Below, piece by piece: positions 29,955 through 38,437 of a stretch of DNA of 64,000 nucleotides (within the stretch, counting starts at the first letter, position 1; each line of letters opens with the position of its first letter). Position numbers and translations under genes: made by a program. The notes under the pieces were generated by a model. The model ran no database searches, was not told the origin of the DNA, and saw only the letters and a program-made list of their open reading frames with translations. Origin of the DNA: Rhizomicrobium sp. (lineage in GTDB: Bacteria > Pseudomonadota > Alphaproteobacteria > Micropepsales > Micropepsaceae); NCBI GenBank assembly GCA_037200985.1, contig JBBCGJ010000001.1, positions 62,001 to 126,000 of the forward strand, read 5' to 3'.

Positions 29955-30923
29955 ATGGCGGGCCGGCAAGTCGCGCTGTATTTCGCCTGGAGCCGCCCGG
30001 ACGAGGTGGCAGCGCCGCTCGGCGTTCTGGAGGACCGGTTTCCGGCGCTGTTCGAGCTGCGCCGGATGTTCTGGCCGCGGCACGAACACTTCGCCGATCC
30101 CGCGAAATTCGATCAGGGCATCGGTGGATTTCTCGACAACATACAACTGGCGAATTTCAGGCTGTTCGCCGATCTGGCGTCCTCCTGGACCGCAAATCCC
30201 GTCCGCCGCGCCGAACGCCGGACGGACGCCGGCCTGTGCGCGCTCGACGCCGGATTTCTCGCGGGCGTCGACACGCTCGTCGTCATCAGCTTCGACTCGT
30301 CCCGGACGCGGCAGCAGGCGAGCGCCGCGGAGATCGCCGCCATCCGGTCGTTTCTCGACGATCCCGACCACACGCTCGTCATATGTCCCCACCATGATAT
30401 CGGCAATGCCGATGATCTGCCCACGGACGAAAGACTGGCGCGGCGGGAGCTCGAATTCCATCACCACGGCGATCCCGCCATTCCGGCAAGGCAGTGCTTC
30501 GGCGATTTCGGCCTCTCGCTTCTGGCCGGGCTGGGCCTGCCGGTCCGCAACCGCTTCGGCCTGCGTCCCGCGAGACTGCCGGACGGCTCGCCCGCACCGC
30601 TCGACATCGCCGCCGGACTCGATCGGGCCGGATTGATGGAAGGCGTCGGGACCTTCAACCTCCATCCGCATCTGCCGCATTTCGAGAGGCTGGGCGATAG
30701 CGCGGGGAATCTCGATGTGCTGGCGCGCCAGCCGATCGATCTCGGCGCCCCGCCGCATCCCTTCACCGCCGGAGGCCGAAAGGATTTCGATGCCCTGCTG
30801 CAAAGCAAGCCCGGTGTGTTCCCCGGCAGCGTGCTGATCTGCGATACGACGATCTGGAGTTCGACAGCGGGCGGCCTCGACGGCCTGCAACGCTTCTGGC
30901 GAAACGTCGTGTCGCGTCGTTGA
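29955..30923 (+). CDS. conserved hypothetical protein (CruF-linked)
   Basis: 322 residues, soluble, no signal peptide or membrane segment. The pattern TLVVISFDSSRTRQQASAA, then FLDDPDHTLVICPHHDIG with DERLARRELEFHHHGD, looks like an alpha/beta Rossmann-like fold with a His/Asp-rich centre that may bind metal. I do not recognise the family. Start chosen at ATG 29955; GTG codons at 29943 and 29952 are in frame and also possible. It is probably cotranscribed with the CruF-like gene and precedes a LigT-type gene. Confidence 0.7.
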   Translation: MAGRQVALYFAWSRPDEVAAPLGVLEDRFPALFELRRMFWPRHEHFADPAKFDQGIGGFLDNIQLANFRLFADLASSWTANPVRRAERRTDAGLCALDAGFLAGVDTLVVISFDSSRTRQQASAAEIAAIRSFLDDPDHTLVICPHHDIGNADDLPTDERLARRELEFHHHGDPAIPARQCFGDFGLSLLAGLGLPVRNRFGLRPARLPDGSPAPLDIAAGLDRAGLMEGVGTFNLHPHLPHFERLGDSAGNLDVLARQPIDLGAPPHPFTAGGRKDFDALLQSKPGVFPGSVLICDTTIWSSTAGGLDGLQRFWRNVVSRR

Positions 30924-30959
30924 ATTCCAAATTCTTCGCCACACTCCTATGATCGGCAC

Positions 30960-31538
30960 ATGCCACCGCGCCATCCCCGCCGCAAATTCGGAGCATCGCA
31001 GAAGGATCGGATCTTTTTCGCTGTCCTGCCCGATGCCGGCACGGCGGCGCAAATCCGCGCCTTGGCCGACGATCTCAAGAACAGGAACGGTTTCTCCGGC
31101 ACGTTGATCCTGCCCGAGCATCTGCACATCACGCTGTTCCATCTCGGCGACTGGCATGCGCTGCCCACGGAAATCGTCGATCTTGCGGGCAAGGCCGCGA
31201 TGGAAGTGGCGGCCACACCGTTCGACGTCACCTGTCGCCGCGTCGAGAGTTTCGCGAACCGGACGGGCGTCTATCCTTTCGTTCTGCTGGCGGAGCCGGG
31301 CGCGACGCCTTTGCGGGCGTTCCAGCAGGCCCTGGGTGCCGCGTTGAAGAAGAACGGGCTCGGCGGCGCGACCCAAGGCGATTTCAAGCCGCATGTCACG
31401 CTTCTGCGCGACGAGAAGCGCGCCAAGCCGGCCGCGGTCGCGCCCGTCACCTGGCGGGTCGCCGATTTCGTGCTGGTGCACAGCCTGCTCGGCCAGACGA
31501 AGCATGTGCATCTCGGACGCTGGCCGCTCCGCGGCTAG
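30960..31538 (+). CDS. 2'-5' RNA ligase family protein (LigT/ThpR-like), copy 1
   Basis: 192 residues. Two HxT motifs of the 2H phosphoesterase superfamily: HLHITLFHLGD and FKPHVTLLRD. Such proteins act as RNA 2',3'-cyclic phosphodiesterases or reversible 2'-5' ligases. N-terminal FFAVLPD is typical. A paralogue with the same layout is at 32272, on the other side of an ArsR-type gene. The product is cytosolic. Confidence 0.88.
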   Translation: MPPRHPRRKFGASQKDRIFFAVLPDAGTAAQIRALADDLKNRNGFSGTLILPEHLHITLFHLGDWHALPTEIVDLAGKAAMEVAATPFDVTCRRVESFANRTGVYPFVLLAEPGATPLRAFQQALGAALKKNGLGGATQGDFKPHVTLLRDEKRAKPAAVAPVTWRVADFVLVHSLLGQTKHVHLGRWPLRG

Positions 31539-31542
31539 GTCC

Positions 31543-32121
31543 TCACGCCTCGCGGCCGGCTCTCCATTCGCCTTCGGGCAGGCGCCAATAGATGCGATCC
31601 TTGCGCGCCAGCATGTGATGGCCGATCAGTTCGCGCCGGAGCGTCGCGCTGTCCCAGTGATGGGCCTGGATCGCTTCGTTCACTTCGGCCTCTGTGTAGC
31701 GCCGGTCCGCCGCGAAGTCGCGCATCAGCCAGCGCAGCACCGCGCCGCGTTTCTTCCGGCTCGCCGGAATCTGCTTGAGCGTGCCGTCGGCCGCGACAAA
31801 GCCCTGCAGGACCTTGGCGTCCGATGCGTCGGCACCGGCCGGCGCCTCGGCCGCCATGGACGAGGGCTGCAATACGCGCCGTGCCAGCTTTTCCAATGCG
31901 TCGCGGTCGAGGGCGTGCCAGCGCGTGGTGCCCTCGGCCCGCGCGGTCACGATGCCTTGCGCCTTCAGGATCGCCAGATGATGCGATACCGTCGGCTCTT
32001 TCAGGCCGAGCGCGTCCGCCAAATCCTGCACGCTGCGCTCGCCGCCCGCCAGCAGGCCGACGATCTTGAGCCGGCTCTCATGCGCCATCGCCTTGAAAAA
32101 TTCGAGCAGGGTCTCGGTCAT
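31543..32121 (-). CDS. ArsR-family regulator with C-terminal DUF2087 domain
   Basis: 192 residues. N-terminal winged helix (FFKAMAHESRLKIVGLLAGG, LADALGLKEPTVSHHLAILKAQGIV). The C-terminal DUF2087 domain runs from about residue 100 (FVAADGTLKQIPASRKKRGAVLRWLM to ELIGHHMLARKDRIYWRL). The combination is a known one-component regulator type. Strong SD AAGGAGA before the ATG. A perfect 20-bp palindrome just upstream is the likely self-operator. It lies convergent to one LigT gene and divergent from the other. Confidence 0.9.
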   Translation of the reverse strand: MTETLLEFFKAMAHESRLKIVGLLAGGERSVQDLADALGLKEPTVSHHLAILKAQGIVTARAEGTTRWHALDRDALEKLARRVLQPSSMAAEAPAGADASDAKVLQGFVAADGTLKQIPASRKKRGAVLRWLMRDFAADRRYTEAEVNEAIQAHHWDSATLRRELIGHHMLARKDRIYWRLPEGEWRAGREA

Positions 32122-32137
32122 CGCGCTCTCCTTTCAC

Positions 32138-32157
32138 GGATATCTAATTAGATATCC
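32138..32157. promoter_or_regulatory. operator palindrome of the ArsR-DUF2087 gene
   Basis: Perfect 20-bp palindrome GGATATCTAATTAGATATCC, 16 bases upstream of the regulator ATG and 114 bases before the divergent LigT copy 2. AT-rich inside a GC-rich genome. The position fits autorepression and possible control of the LigT gene. Confidence 0.75.
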
Positions 32158-32271
32158 ATCGAAGCTCAAGCGGGATCCGGCGACATCCGGCCAACAGTTC
32201 GAGCAAGACCATTGCCGCCGCGCGGCCGCGAAAGCGTTGCCCGCAGCCTTCGTTCCTGATATGTTCTCATC

Positions 32272-32859
32272 ATGTCGTATGCCTCAACCGATCCCGGGCC
32301 GGCCGCCGCCTCGCGTGGTGACATTGACCGGCTCTTCCTGGCGCTGGTGCCCGATGGCGCCATCGCGGCGCGCGTGGCGGCGCTTGCCCAAGGGTTGAAA
32401 CGGGCTCACCGCTTCACCGGCCGGCCGATCAAGCCGGAGCATCTGCACGTCACCTTGTTTTCCCTCGGCGATTGGGAGGTTCTGCCGCCGTCCATCCCCG
32501 CGCGGGCAGGGGATGCTCTCGAAGATGTGCAGGCGCCGTCTTTCGTCGTCACCTTCGATCGCGCCGTCAGTTTTCGGAGCGACGGCAACTATCCCTTCGT
32601 GCTGCTGGCCGGCGAGAATCGCGCACCGCTCAAGGCAATGCGGGCTTCGCTCGGCGCGGCCCTTTCCCGTCACAAGCTCGGGCGGTTCGCGCGCGGGCCG
32701 TTCACGCCGCACATGACCTTGCTTTACGATGCGCGCGCAGCCGACGAAGCGCCCATCGCGCCGATCTCCTGGACGGCGCGGGACATCGTTCTTGTGCACA
32801 GCCTCGTCGGCCGGACCCGCCATGTGCATCTTGTGCGCCGGCCGCTGGGCGCCCAATAG
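32272..32859 (+). CDS. 2'-5' RNA ligase family protein (LigT/ThpR-like), copy 2
   Basis: 195 residues, paralogue of the gene at 30960. HxT motifs HLHVTLFSLGD and FTPHMTLLYD; LFLALVPDG at the start; IVLVHSLVGRTRHVHLVRRPL at the end, almost superimposable on copy 1 (FVLVHSLLGQTKHVHLGRWPL). Probable RNA 2',3'-cyclic phosphodiesterase. The ArsC-family gene follows after 7 bases. Confidence 0.88.
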   Translation: MSYASTDPGPAAASRGDIDRLFLALVPDGAIAARVAALAQGLKRAHRFTGRPIKPEHLHVTLFSLGDWEVLPPSIPARAGDALEDVQAPSFVVTFDRAVSFRSDGNYPFVLLAGENRAPLKAMRASLGAALSRHKLGRFARGPFTPHMTLLYDARAADEAPIAPISWTARDIVLVHSLVGRTRHVHLVRRPLGAQ

Positions 32860-32866
32860 AGGCGGC

Positions 32867-33220
32867 ATGACGATCACGATCTACGGCATCAAGAACTGCG
32901 ACACGATGAAGAAGGCGCGCGCCTGGCTCGACGGCCATGGCGTGGCCTACGTGTTCCACGACTACAAGACGCAGGGCATCGACCGCGCCCGTCTGGAATC
33001 CTGGAGCAAGGAACTCGGCTGGGAGGTTCTGCTCAACCGCGCCGGAACCACCTTTCGCAAACTTCCTGACTCGGAGAAGGAAGATGTCACCGAGCGCAAG
33101 GCGATCGCGCTGATGCTGGCGCAGCCGTCGATGATTAAGCGCCCGGTGCTCGATCTCGGCGGCAAGCGGCTTGTCGGCTTCAAGCCGGAAATCTATGCAA
33201 GCACATTCGCAAAGCGATGA
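32867..33220 (+). CDS. ArsC/Spx-family reductase-like protein (YffB type)
   Basis: 117 residues, thioredoxin-like fold. N-terminal TIYGIKNCDTMKKARAWL has the single active-site Cys of the YffB group, then NRAGTTFRKLPDSEK and PSMIKRPVLDLGGKRLVGF. YffB-type proteins use glutathione; true arsenate reduction is not implied. Start at ATG 32867, seven bases after the LigT gene, with a GAGG-like site. Confidence 0.88.
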   Translation: MTITIYGIKNCDTMKKARAWLDGHGVAYVFHDYKTQGIDRARLESWSKELGWEVLLNRAGTTFRKLPDSEKEDVTERKAIALMLAQPSMIKRPVLDLGGKRLVGFKPEIYASTFAKR

Positions 33221-33430
33221 TCGAATATCGCGTTTCATGCACAGGAAAGATGGCCGCGCGTTGCGACGCTGCGGCGCATCGCGCGTTTGACGCATCACGG
33301 GCGCGGAGCCCGGGTAAATTACCTGTTCATAACGCCGCGCCGCGCTTGCCGCGACGAACTTGCATCGCTTGATTCGGTCTTTCGCGCGTTTGCCCTCGCG
33401 CGGGCGCCGGGGTCAGAAGAAAAATAAGAA

Positions 33431-34870
33431 ATGGAACACGAAGCTTACCGTCACGTCCCTTACGACATCGAGGTCGAGCAGGCTCTGCTCGGCGCGATGC
33501 TCGTCGACAACCACGCCATCGAGCGCGTCACCTCGATCCTGAAGGCGGAGGATTTCTACGATCCGCTGCATGCGCGCATCTATGAGGTGATGCTGGCGTC
33601 GTCCGACCGCGGCGGCATGGTGCTGACGCCCCTGACATTGCACGCCGCGATGAAGGCCGACCCCGGCCTGATCGAGGTCGGCGGCCACGCCTATCTCGCC
33701 GGCCTCGCCCAGGCGGCGCCCGCGATCCCCAATGTGCGCGATTTGGCGCGCATCCTGAGCGATCTTTCCGTGCGCCGCGCCCTGATCGGCATTGGCGAGG
33801 ACATCGTCAACACCGCCTATGAGGCGCCGCACGACAAGCCGCCCAAGGCGCAGATCGAGGAGGCGGAAAAGGCGCTCTACCGCGTCAGCGAAACCTCGAA
33901 ATACGGCGCCGGCCCGATCGACTTCGCCGAAAGCCTGCGCCGCACGGTGGAACTGGCCGAGAAGGCGCAGGCGCGGGGTGGGCGCATCTCCGGCCTCGCG
34001 ACCGGCTTCACCGATATAGACTCGCTGCTCGGCGGCTTGCAGCCGTCGGACCTTCTCATCCTCGCCGGCCGTCCGGGCATGGGCAAGACCTCGCTTGCCA
34101 CCAATATGGCGTTCCATACCGCCCGCGCCTATGTGCGCGACCTCGAAAGCGGCGCCGAGGTGCCGAGCGGCGCGCCGGTGCTCTTCTTCTCCCTGGAAAT
34201 GGCGGCGCAGCAGCTCTCGGCCCGTATCCTGTCGGAGCAGACCGAGATCGAGATGTGGAAGATCCGCAACGGCAAGTTCACGGAAACCGAATGGGAGCAG
34301 TTCGTGCTCGCCATGCAGGACCTCTCGACCCTGCCGCTCTACATCGACGACACCGGCGGCATCTCGGTGGCGCAGATCGCGGCGCGCGCGCGGCGCCTGA
34401 AGCGCGAGAAGAACATCGGCTGCGTCATCATCGATCACATCCAGCTCGTCGAAGGCACCGGCCGCGCCGAGAACCGGGTGCAGGAGATCACCGAGATCTC
34501 GAAATCGCTCAAGGTGCTCGCCAAGGAGCTCGACGTGCCGGTGATCGCGCTGTCGCAGCTCTCCCGCTCGGTCGACAGCCGCGACGACAAGCGTCCGGTT
34601 CTGTCGGACCTTCGCGAGTCCGGCTCGATCGAGCAGGACGCCGACGTCGTGATGTTCGTCTATCGCGAGGAGTATTACCTTAAGACCCGCGAGCCCGATC
34701 CCGGCTCGCCCGATCACGCCAAGTGGATGGAAAAGCTCGATCGCGCCACCAATCGCGCCGAAGTGCTGGTCGAGAAGCACCGCCACGGCGCGACCAACAA
34801 GATCGACCTGCATTTCGATTCCCGCTTCACGCGGTTCTCGAACCTGGCCGCGGACGACGTGCGGGCCTGA
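33431..34870 (+). CDS. dnaB: replicative DNA helicase DnaB
   Basis: 479 residues. N-terminal domain (EVEQALLGAMLVDNHAIERV) and RecA-like C-terminal domain with Walker A GRPGMGKT, Walker B IIDHIQLV, and the DnaB motifs LSQLSRSVDSRDDKRPVLSDLR and SIEQDADVV. The hexameric motor of the replication fork. In alphaproteobacteria alr usually follows dnaB closely; here a roughly 20-kb stretch intervenes. The 210 bases upstream hold no gene; AGAAGAAAAATAAGAA supplies a purine-rich ribosome site. Confidence 0.97.
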   Translation: MEHEAYRHVPYDIEVEQALLGAMLVDNHAIERVTSILKAEDFYDPLHARIYEVMLASSDRGGMVLTPLTLHAAMKADPGLIEVGGHAYLAGLAQAAPAIPNVRDLARILSDLSVRRALIGIGEDIVNTAYEAPHDKPPKAQIEEAEKALYRVSETSKYGAGPIDFAESLRRTVELAEKAQARGGRISGLATGFTDIDSLLGGLQPSDLLILAGRPGMGKTSLATNMAFHTARAYVRDLESGAEVPSGAPVLFFSLEMAAQQLSARILSEQTEIEMWKIRNGKFTETEWEQFVLAMQDLSTLPLYIDDTGGISVAQIAARARRLKREKNIGCVIIDHIQLVEGTGRAENRVQEITEISKSLKVLAKELDVPVIALSQLSRSVDSRDDKRPVLSDLRESGSIEQDADVVMFVYREEYYLKTREPDPGSPDHAKWMEKLDRATNRAEVLVEKHRHGATNKIDLHFDSRFTRFSNLAADDVRA

Positions 34871-34906
34871 CGGCCCGGCGGAACCCGCGCGCCGCCACTG
34901 TCGATC

Positions 34907-35254
34907 CTACCAGTCCAGATAGGAAATTTCGTTGTCGCGGACCCAGTGCGCGCGGTCGAGATGCGTGCGGACGACGTTCAGCGCCCAGGCGGGATGCTCG
35001 TCGACATCGATCCGGAATATGGCGCGCGCCATCTCGCGCTCAGACGCGCCCTCGAATTCCGCGTTCAGCAGCCAGTTATACGTGCTGAGATGCTGCTTGT
35101 CGTAATCCGTCAGCGCGTCGGCCGAGGGACAGACGTTCCACAGCCGCACCGCATTCTCCGACGCGCCTGCGATTGCATCGTCCCGCAGCGCCCGGTCGGC
35201 CTGACCCGCCTCGCATAGGGCAAGACGCTCGCCGAGATCGGCGGCGGCGCTCAC
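34907..35254 (-). CDS. small DUF2285-like protein, copy 1 (oxygenase-linked)
   Basis: 115 residues, helical, soluble. Conserved pattern: VRLWNVCPSADALTDYDKQHLSTYNWLLNAEFEGAS, FRIDVDEHPAW, VVRTHLDRAHWVRD and a terminal LDW. The pattern resembles DUF2285-type proteins, some of which bind DNA, but the match is from memory and only tentative. It starts with GTG overlapping the stop of the CmcJ-like oxygenase gene (GTGA). A paralogue at 40338 sits directly downstream of the AtsK-like oxygenase, so a functional link to oxygenases is likely. Confidence 0.75.
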   Translation of the reverse strand: MSAAADLGERLALCEAGQADRALRDDAIAGASENAVRLWNVCPSADALTDYDKQHLSTYNWLLNAEFEGASEREMARAIFRIDVDEHPAWALNVVRTHLDRAHWVRDNEISYLDW

Positions 35255-36096
35255 GGCGTGGGTCCGAAGAACACCATCGCCCGCACCTCGATGCTTTCGC
35301 GCGGCAGCGCGGTCGGCGGCGTCGTCGGATCGTCGAACCCGGTATGCGGTGCAAAGCGCGCCGGGTTGGTGATGTCGGAATCGTATCCCTTGATCAGCAC
35401 GACTTCGTCGCGCTCAAGGCGCGGGAAGTAAAACCAGCGATGCTTGGGATTGTATTGGACGGCATAGGTCTCTCCCACCTTGTCGCGATAGATGAGGTCG
35501 CTGGGGATCAGGTCTTCCCTCGCCAGGGTGCGTCCGTCGAGAACCGCGAGCGGCGTATCCTCGAGCGGCCCGCGGATCGGCCGCCAGACGTTCACCTCGA
35601 TGAAGCGATAGCGCAGCCGCTCGACCGCCTCTTCCCAGGTCAGGTTCTCATGTGCCCGGCGGACGCCCGAGAACTCGGTGTAGTCGTTGTGAACCCGGCG
35701 GACCGGCTCGCGCATGCCGGCGACGCCGTCCTTGGCCTTCGGAACCGATCGGATCGTATGATCGAAGATCGCGACCTTGTCGCCGCCGGTCTCGCGCTTC
35801 AGGAGCGCCTCGATCTCGGGATAGTAGACGTTGCGCAGCTCGTCCTCGTCGTAGAAGTCCGACACGCGGCTTTCGTGGCGGCGCAGCGCGAAGCCCTGTT
35901 CGTCCAGCGACAGTTCGTCGGCGACGGCGCGGCCGTCGCGGATCAGCACGTTCTCGATGCTGTTCACCTCGCCGGAGCGCGGCGAGACGCCGGGCGGCGG
36001 CTCGAAAGTATAGTTGTACGGCTTGATGCCGGTGCGGATCTGATAGTGGAGCGTTGCCCGCACGCCGCTGAGCGAGTCGAGGTGGTGAATGTTCAT
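35251..36096 (-). CDS. CmcJ/NvfI-family oxidoreductase (Fe/2-oxoglutarate-type)
   Basis: 281 residues. Matches the CmcJ/NvfI/AsaB family: N-terminal LHYQIRTGIKPYNYTFEPPPG, RDGRAVADELSLDEQGFAL, EALLKRETGGDKVAIFDHTIR, RRVHNDYT (iron-ligand-like His and Asp), VNVWRPIRGPLEDTPLAVLD, and HRWFYFPRLERDEVVLIKGYDSD. Members modify secondary metabolites (hydroxylation, desaturation or related steps); many are misnamed methyltransferases. Strong SD GGAGG. A 25-bp dyad lies 45 bases upstream. Overlaps the small DUF2285-like gene. Substrate unknown. Confidence 0.85.
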   Translation of the reverse strand: MNIHHLDSLSGVRATLHYQIRTGIKPYNYTFEPPPGVSPRSGEVNSIENVLIRDGRAVADELSLDEQGFALRRHESRVSDFYDEDELRNVYYPEIEALLKRETGGDKVAIFDHTIRSVPKAKDGVAGMREPVRRVHNDYTEFSGVRRAHENLTWEEAVERLRYRFIEVNVWRPIRGPLEDTPLAVLDGRTLAREDLIPSDLIYRDKVGETYAVQYNPKHRWFYFPRLERDEVVLIKGYDSDITNPARFAPHTGFDDPTTPPTALPRESIEVRAMVFFGPTP

Positions 36097-36141
36097 CCGA
36101 GCCTCCGATATTTCCGATTGCGCACCCGCATTGGATCGTCG

Positions 36142-36166
36142 ATACTCTACTTAGTCAATAGACTAT
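36142..36166. promoter_or_regulatory. island regulon dyad, site A
   Basis: ATACTCTA-N9-TAGACTAT. It is 45 bases from the CmcJ-like start (minus) and 98 bases from the flavoprotein start at 36265 (plus), in their shared divergent promoter region. One of seven sites with identical 8-9-8 spacing. Confidence 0.8.
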
Positions 36167-36264
36167 TGCCTGCGTTCGGTGCATGGCATGGCCGCAAAAT
36201 CGCGGGGCGCCTGCCACAAAAGTCGGGATGCGCCGTTGTCTGAAAAACCACAGGAGGAGCGACG

Positions 36265-37665
36265 GTGAATCGGCAGGATGTGGCGATTTGCGGGAACGGC
36301 GCGGCATCGGCCGCCTTGTTCCGCGCCCTGGCGCGGAACGCCCAAGGCCCATTGGCCGTCACCATCGTGGGATCAGGCCCGCACGCCGCAAAGGGCGTTG
36401 CCTATGCGACGGAAGACCCTGCGCATGTGCTCAACGTCCCGGCTGAAAAAATGTCGGCAGACGCCCAGGAACCGGACCAGTTCCTCGCTTGGCTTGCGCA
36501 GCAGCAGATTCATGTCCCCGATTGGGCCCACAGCTTCGTCCCGCGCGAATTGTACGGTCGCTATCTCGTGGACCTGGTCGAGCAGACGCGGCTGCAGTTC
36601 GGCGGGAAGATCGACTTGAACATCGTGTCGTCCGAGGTTGTCGGTCTCGGAAGACAGCAGGGCGGGTGGTGCGTCTTCCACGCCGCCGGCGTTCTTGCCG
36701 CCGACAGCGTCGTTCTCGCGACCGGTCACGGACCGCCGCAGCCGCTGCTGCAGTCGTCCGATGACGCGGTCTCGCATGCGATCGTCGACGACCCCTGGAC
36801 GGCATGGTCGGGCGAACCCACGGCGCGCGTTCTCATCGTCGGCAGCGGCCTTACGGCGATCGATACCGCCTTGTCTTTGATCGGCCGGGGACATCGCGGA
36901 AAAATCGTCCTGATGTCGCGCCATGGGCGGTTGCCCCAGATCCATGTCGCGCACGGCGTGGGCGCGGCGCTTCCCGGTCCTTATCCCGTCCGGTCTTCGG
37001 TCCTTCTGCAAAGTCTGCGTTCGGCGGTGAGGAGAGGTGCACCGGCGCCGGAATGGCAGGCCTTCATCGATGCGATGCGCCCGCATTGGCCGGAGGTCTG
37101 GGCGGCCCTGGGCGAAGCGGACAAGCGTCGGGTGCTGCGCCATGGCCTTTCCGCTTTCAACACGCACCGCCACCGCGTTGCCCCCCATCAGGGCCGCCAG
37201 ATGGCGGAGGCCATCGCCGATGGGCGGGTCGAAGTCCTTCGCGGCCGCCTTGTGACGCTGACGGCCCGCTGCAATTCGGTCCTGGCGCGCATCGCCACGC
37301 CGACGGGCCGGCTCGAGGCGGTGTTCGGTCGGGTGGTGAACTGCAGCGGCCCGAACTCCGATGTCGAGCGCAGCCCCGGAACACTGCTGAAAACCCTGAT
37401 CGCGCGCGGCCTGGCGCGGCCGGGACCGGCCAATCTCGGCATCGGCGTGGATGACAGCAACCGTGTGCTCGATCAGGACGGCGCCGCTCAGCAAGGCTTG
37501 TTCGCCATGGGCGCGCTGACGCGCGGCGCGTGGTGGGAAACCACCGCCATGCCGGAGATCGCCCAGCAGGCCCGCCGGATCGCGCGCGCCGTGCTCGCGC
37601 AAAGGGAAGCGCCGGCGCAACGCGCGGCGGGCGTTTCCGCTGGACATACTATACTGGCACGATAG
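36265..37665 (+). CDS. FAD/NAD(P)-binding oxidoreductase, COG4529 family
   Basis: 466 residues. N-terminal FAD_NAD-binding domain with CGNGAASAALFRAL, then GVAYATEDPAHVLNVPAEKMSA, the hallmark of the COG4529 group. A second nucleotide loop is LIVGSGLTAIDTAL near residue 192. The C-terminus has GLFAMGALTRGAWWETTAMPEI. Members are uncharacterised flavoproteins, often near sulfur or siderophore metabolism genes. GTG start at 36265 with AGGAGGAG six bases upstream. Its final codons overlap regulatory site B. Confidence 0.86.
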   Translation: MNRQDVAICGNGAASAALFRALARNAQGPLAVTIVGSGPHAAKGVAYATEDPAHVLNVPAEKMSADAQEPDQFLAWLAQQQIHVPDWAHSFVPRELYGRYLVDLVEQTRLQFGGKIDLNIVSSEVVGLGRQQGGWCVFHAAGVLAADSVVLATGHGPPQPLLQSSDDAVSHAIVDDPWTAWSGEPTARVLIVGSGLTAIDTALSLIGRGHRGKIVLMSRHGRLPQIHVAHGVGAALPGPYPVRSSVLLQSLRSAVRRGAPAPEWQAFIDAMRPHWPEVWAALGEADKRRVLRHGLSAFNTHRHRVAPHQGRQMAEAIADGRVEVLRGRLVTLTARCNSVLARIATPTGRLEAVFGRVVNCSGPNSDVERSPGTLLKTLIARGLARPGPANLGIGVDDSNRVLDQDGAAQQGLFAMGALTRGAWWETTAMPEIAQQARRIARAVLAQREAPAQRAAGVSAGHTILAR

Positions 37666-37670
37666 ACTTT
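37646..37670. promoter_or_regulatory. island regulon dyad, site B
   Basis: ATACTATA-N9-TAGACTTT, 37 bases upstream of the SDR start. It covers the stop codon of the preceding flavoprotein gene, so the operator is partly coding. A -10-like TTATAC (37669-37674) overlaps its right end. Confidence 0.72.
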
Positions 37671-37707
37671 ATACGACCGCGTTGACGACGGCCGGCAACA
37701 GGAGCGC

Positions 37708-38427
37708 ATGATGACACAAAGCGTACTGGTCGTTGGCGTCGGTGCCCGGGAGGGATTGGGCGCCGCGATTGCCAAGCGGTTCGCCGCCGGCGGCTTCTCC
37801 GTGACGATCGCCGGCCGCAACGCGACGAAGCTGGCGCAGACGGCGAGGGCGCTTGGCGCCGACGTCGAAGCCCTGGTCGGCGACGCGTCCGATCCCGCCG
37901 ATGTGGCGCGCTTCGTCGCCGCCGCCAACCGGCGCGCGCCCTTGGCGGTCGTCATCCACAATGCCGGCAGCAACCAGCCGGCGCCCTTCCTGAAGGTCGC
38001 GCCGGAGACGTTCGAACAGCATTGGCGCGAGCATGTGCTGGGCGGATTTCATGTCGCGCAGAAGGCGCTTCCCGTACTGCTCGGAAACGGCGGCGGTTCG
38101 CTGTTTTTCACCGGCGCATCCGGCAGCCTGCGGGGCAAGGCGAATTTCGCGCCTTTCGCGGCGGCGAAGGCCGCGCTCAGGGCATTGGCCCAGAGCATCG
38201 CGCGAGAGTTCGGACCCAGGAACATTCACGTCGGGCACATCGTCATCGACGGCGGCATAGGCGGCGAACGTCTCCTGTCGCGCCTGCCGCTACTGCGCGA
38301 GCAGCGCGGACCGGACGGCTTGCTCGACATCGACGCCATCGCCGAAACTTATTGGGTCCTGCATCATCAGCACCGCAGCGCCTGGACGCTGGAGCTCGAT
38401 CTGCGGCCCTGGGCCGAGCCGTTCTGA
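37708..38427 (+). CDS. atypical SDR-family protein (Tyr to Phe in the active site)
   Basis: 239 residues. SDR fold: nucleotide loop GVGAREGLG instead of TGxxxGxG, NAG at 85-87, and GASGS. The catalytic YxxxK reads FAAAK (Phe150, Lys154). This Phe variant occurs in an SDR subgroup and may mean altered or lost redox activity. The C-terminus HHQHRSAWTLELDLRPWAEPF is a known ending for this subgroup. Strong SD AGGAG; ATG 37708 or 37711. Regulated by site B by inference. Confidence 0.85.
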   Translation: MMTQSVLVVGVGAREGLGAAIAKRFAAGGFSVTIAGRNATKLAQTARALGADVEALVGDASDPADVARFVAAANRRAPLAVVIHNAGSNQPAPFLKVAPETFEQHWREHVLGGFHVAQKALPVLLGNGGGSLFFTGASGSLRGKANFAPFAAAKAALRALAQSIAREFGPRNIHVGHIVIDGGIGGERLLSRLPLLREQRGPDGLLDIDAIAETYWVLHHQHRSAWTLELDLRPWAEPF

Positions 38428-38437
38428 GGCCGCCGGC

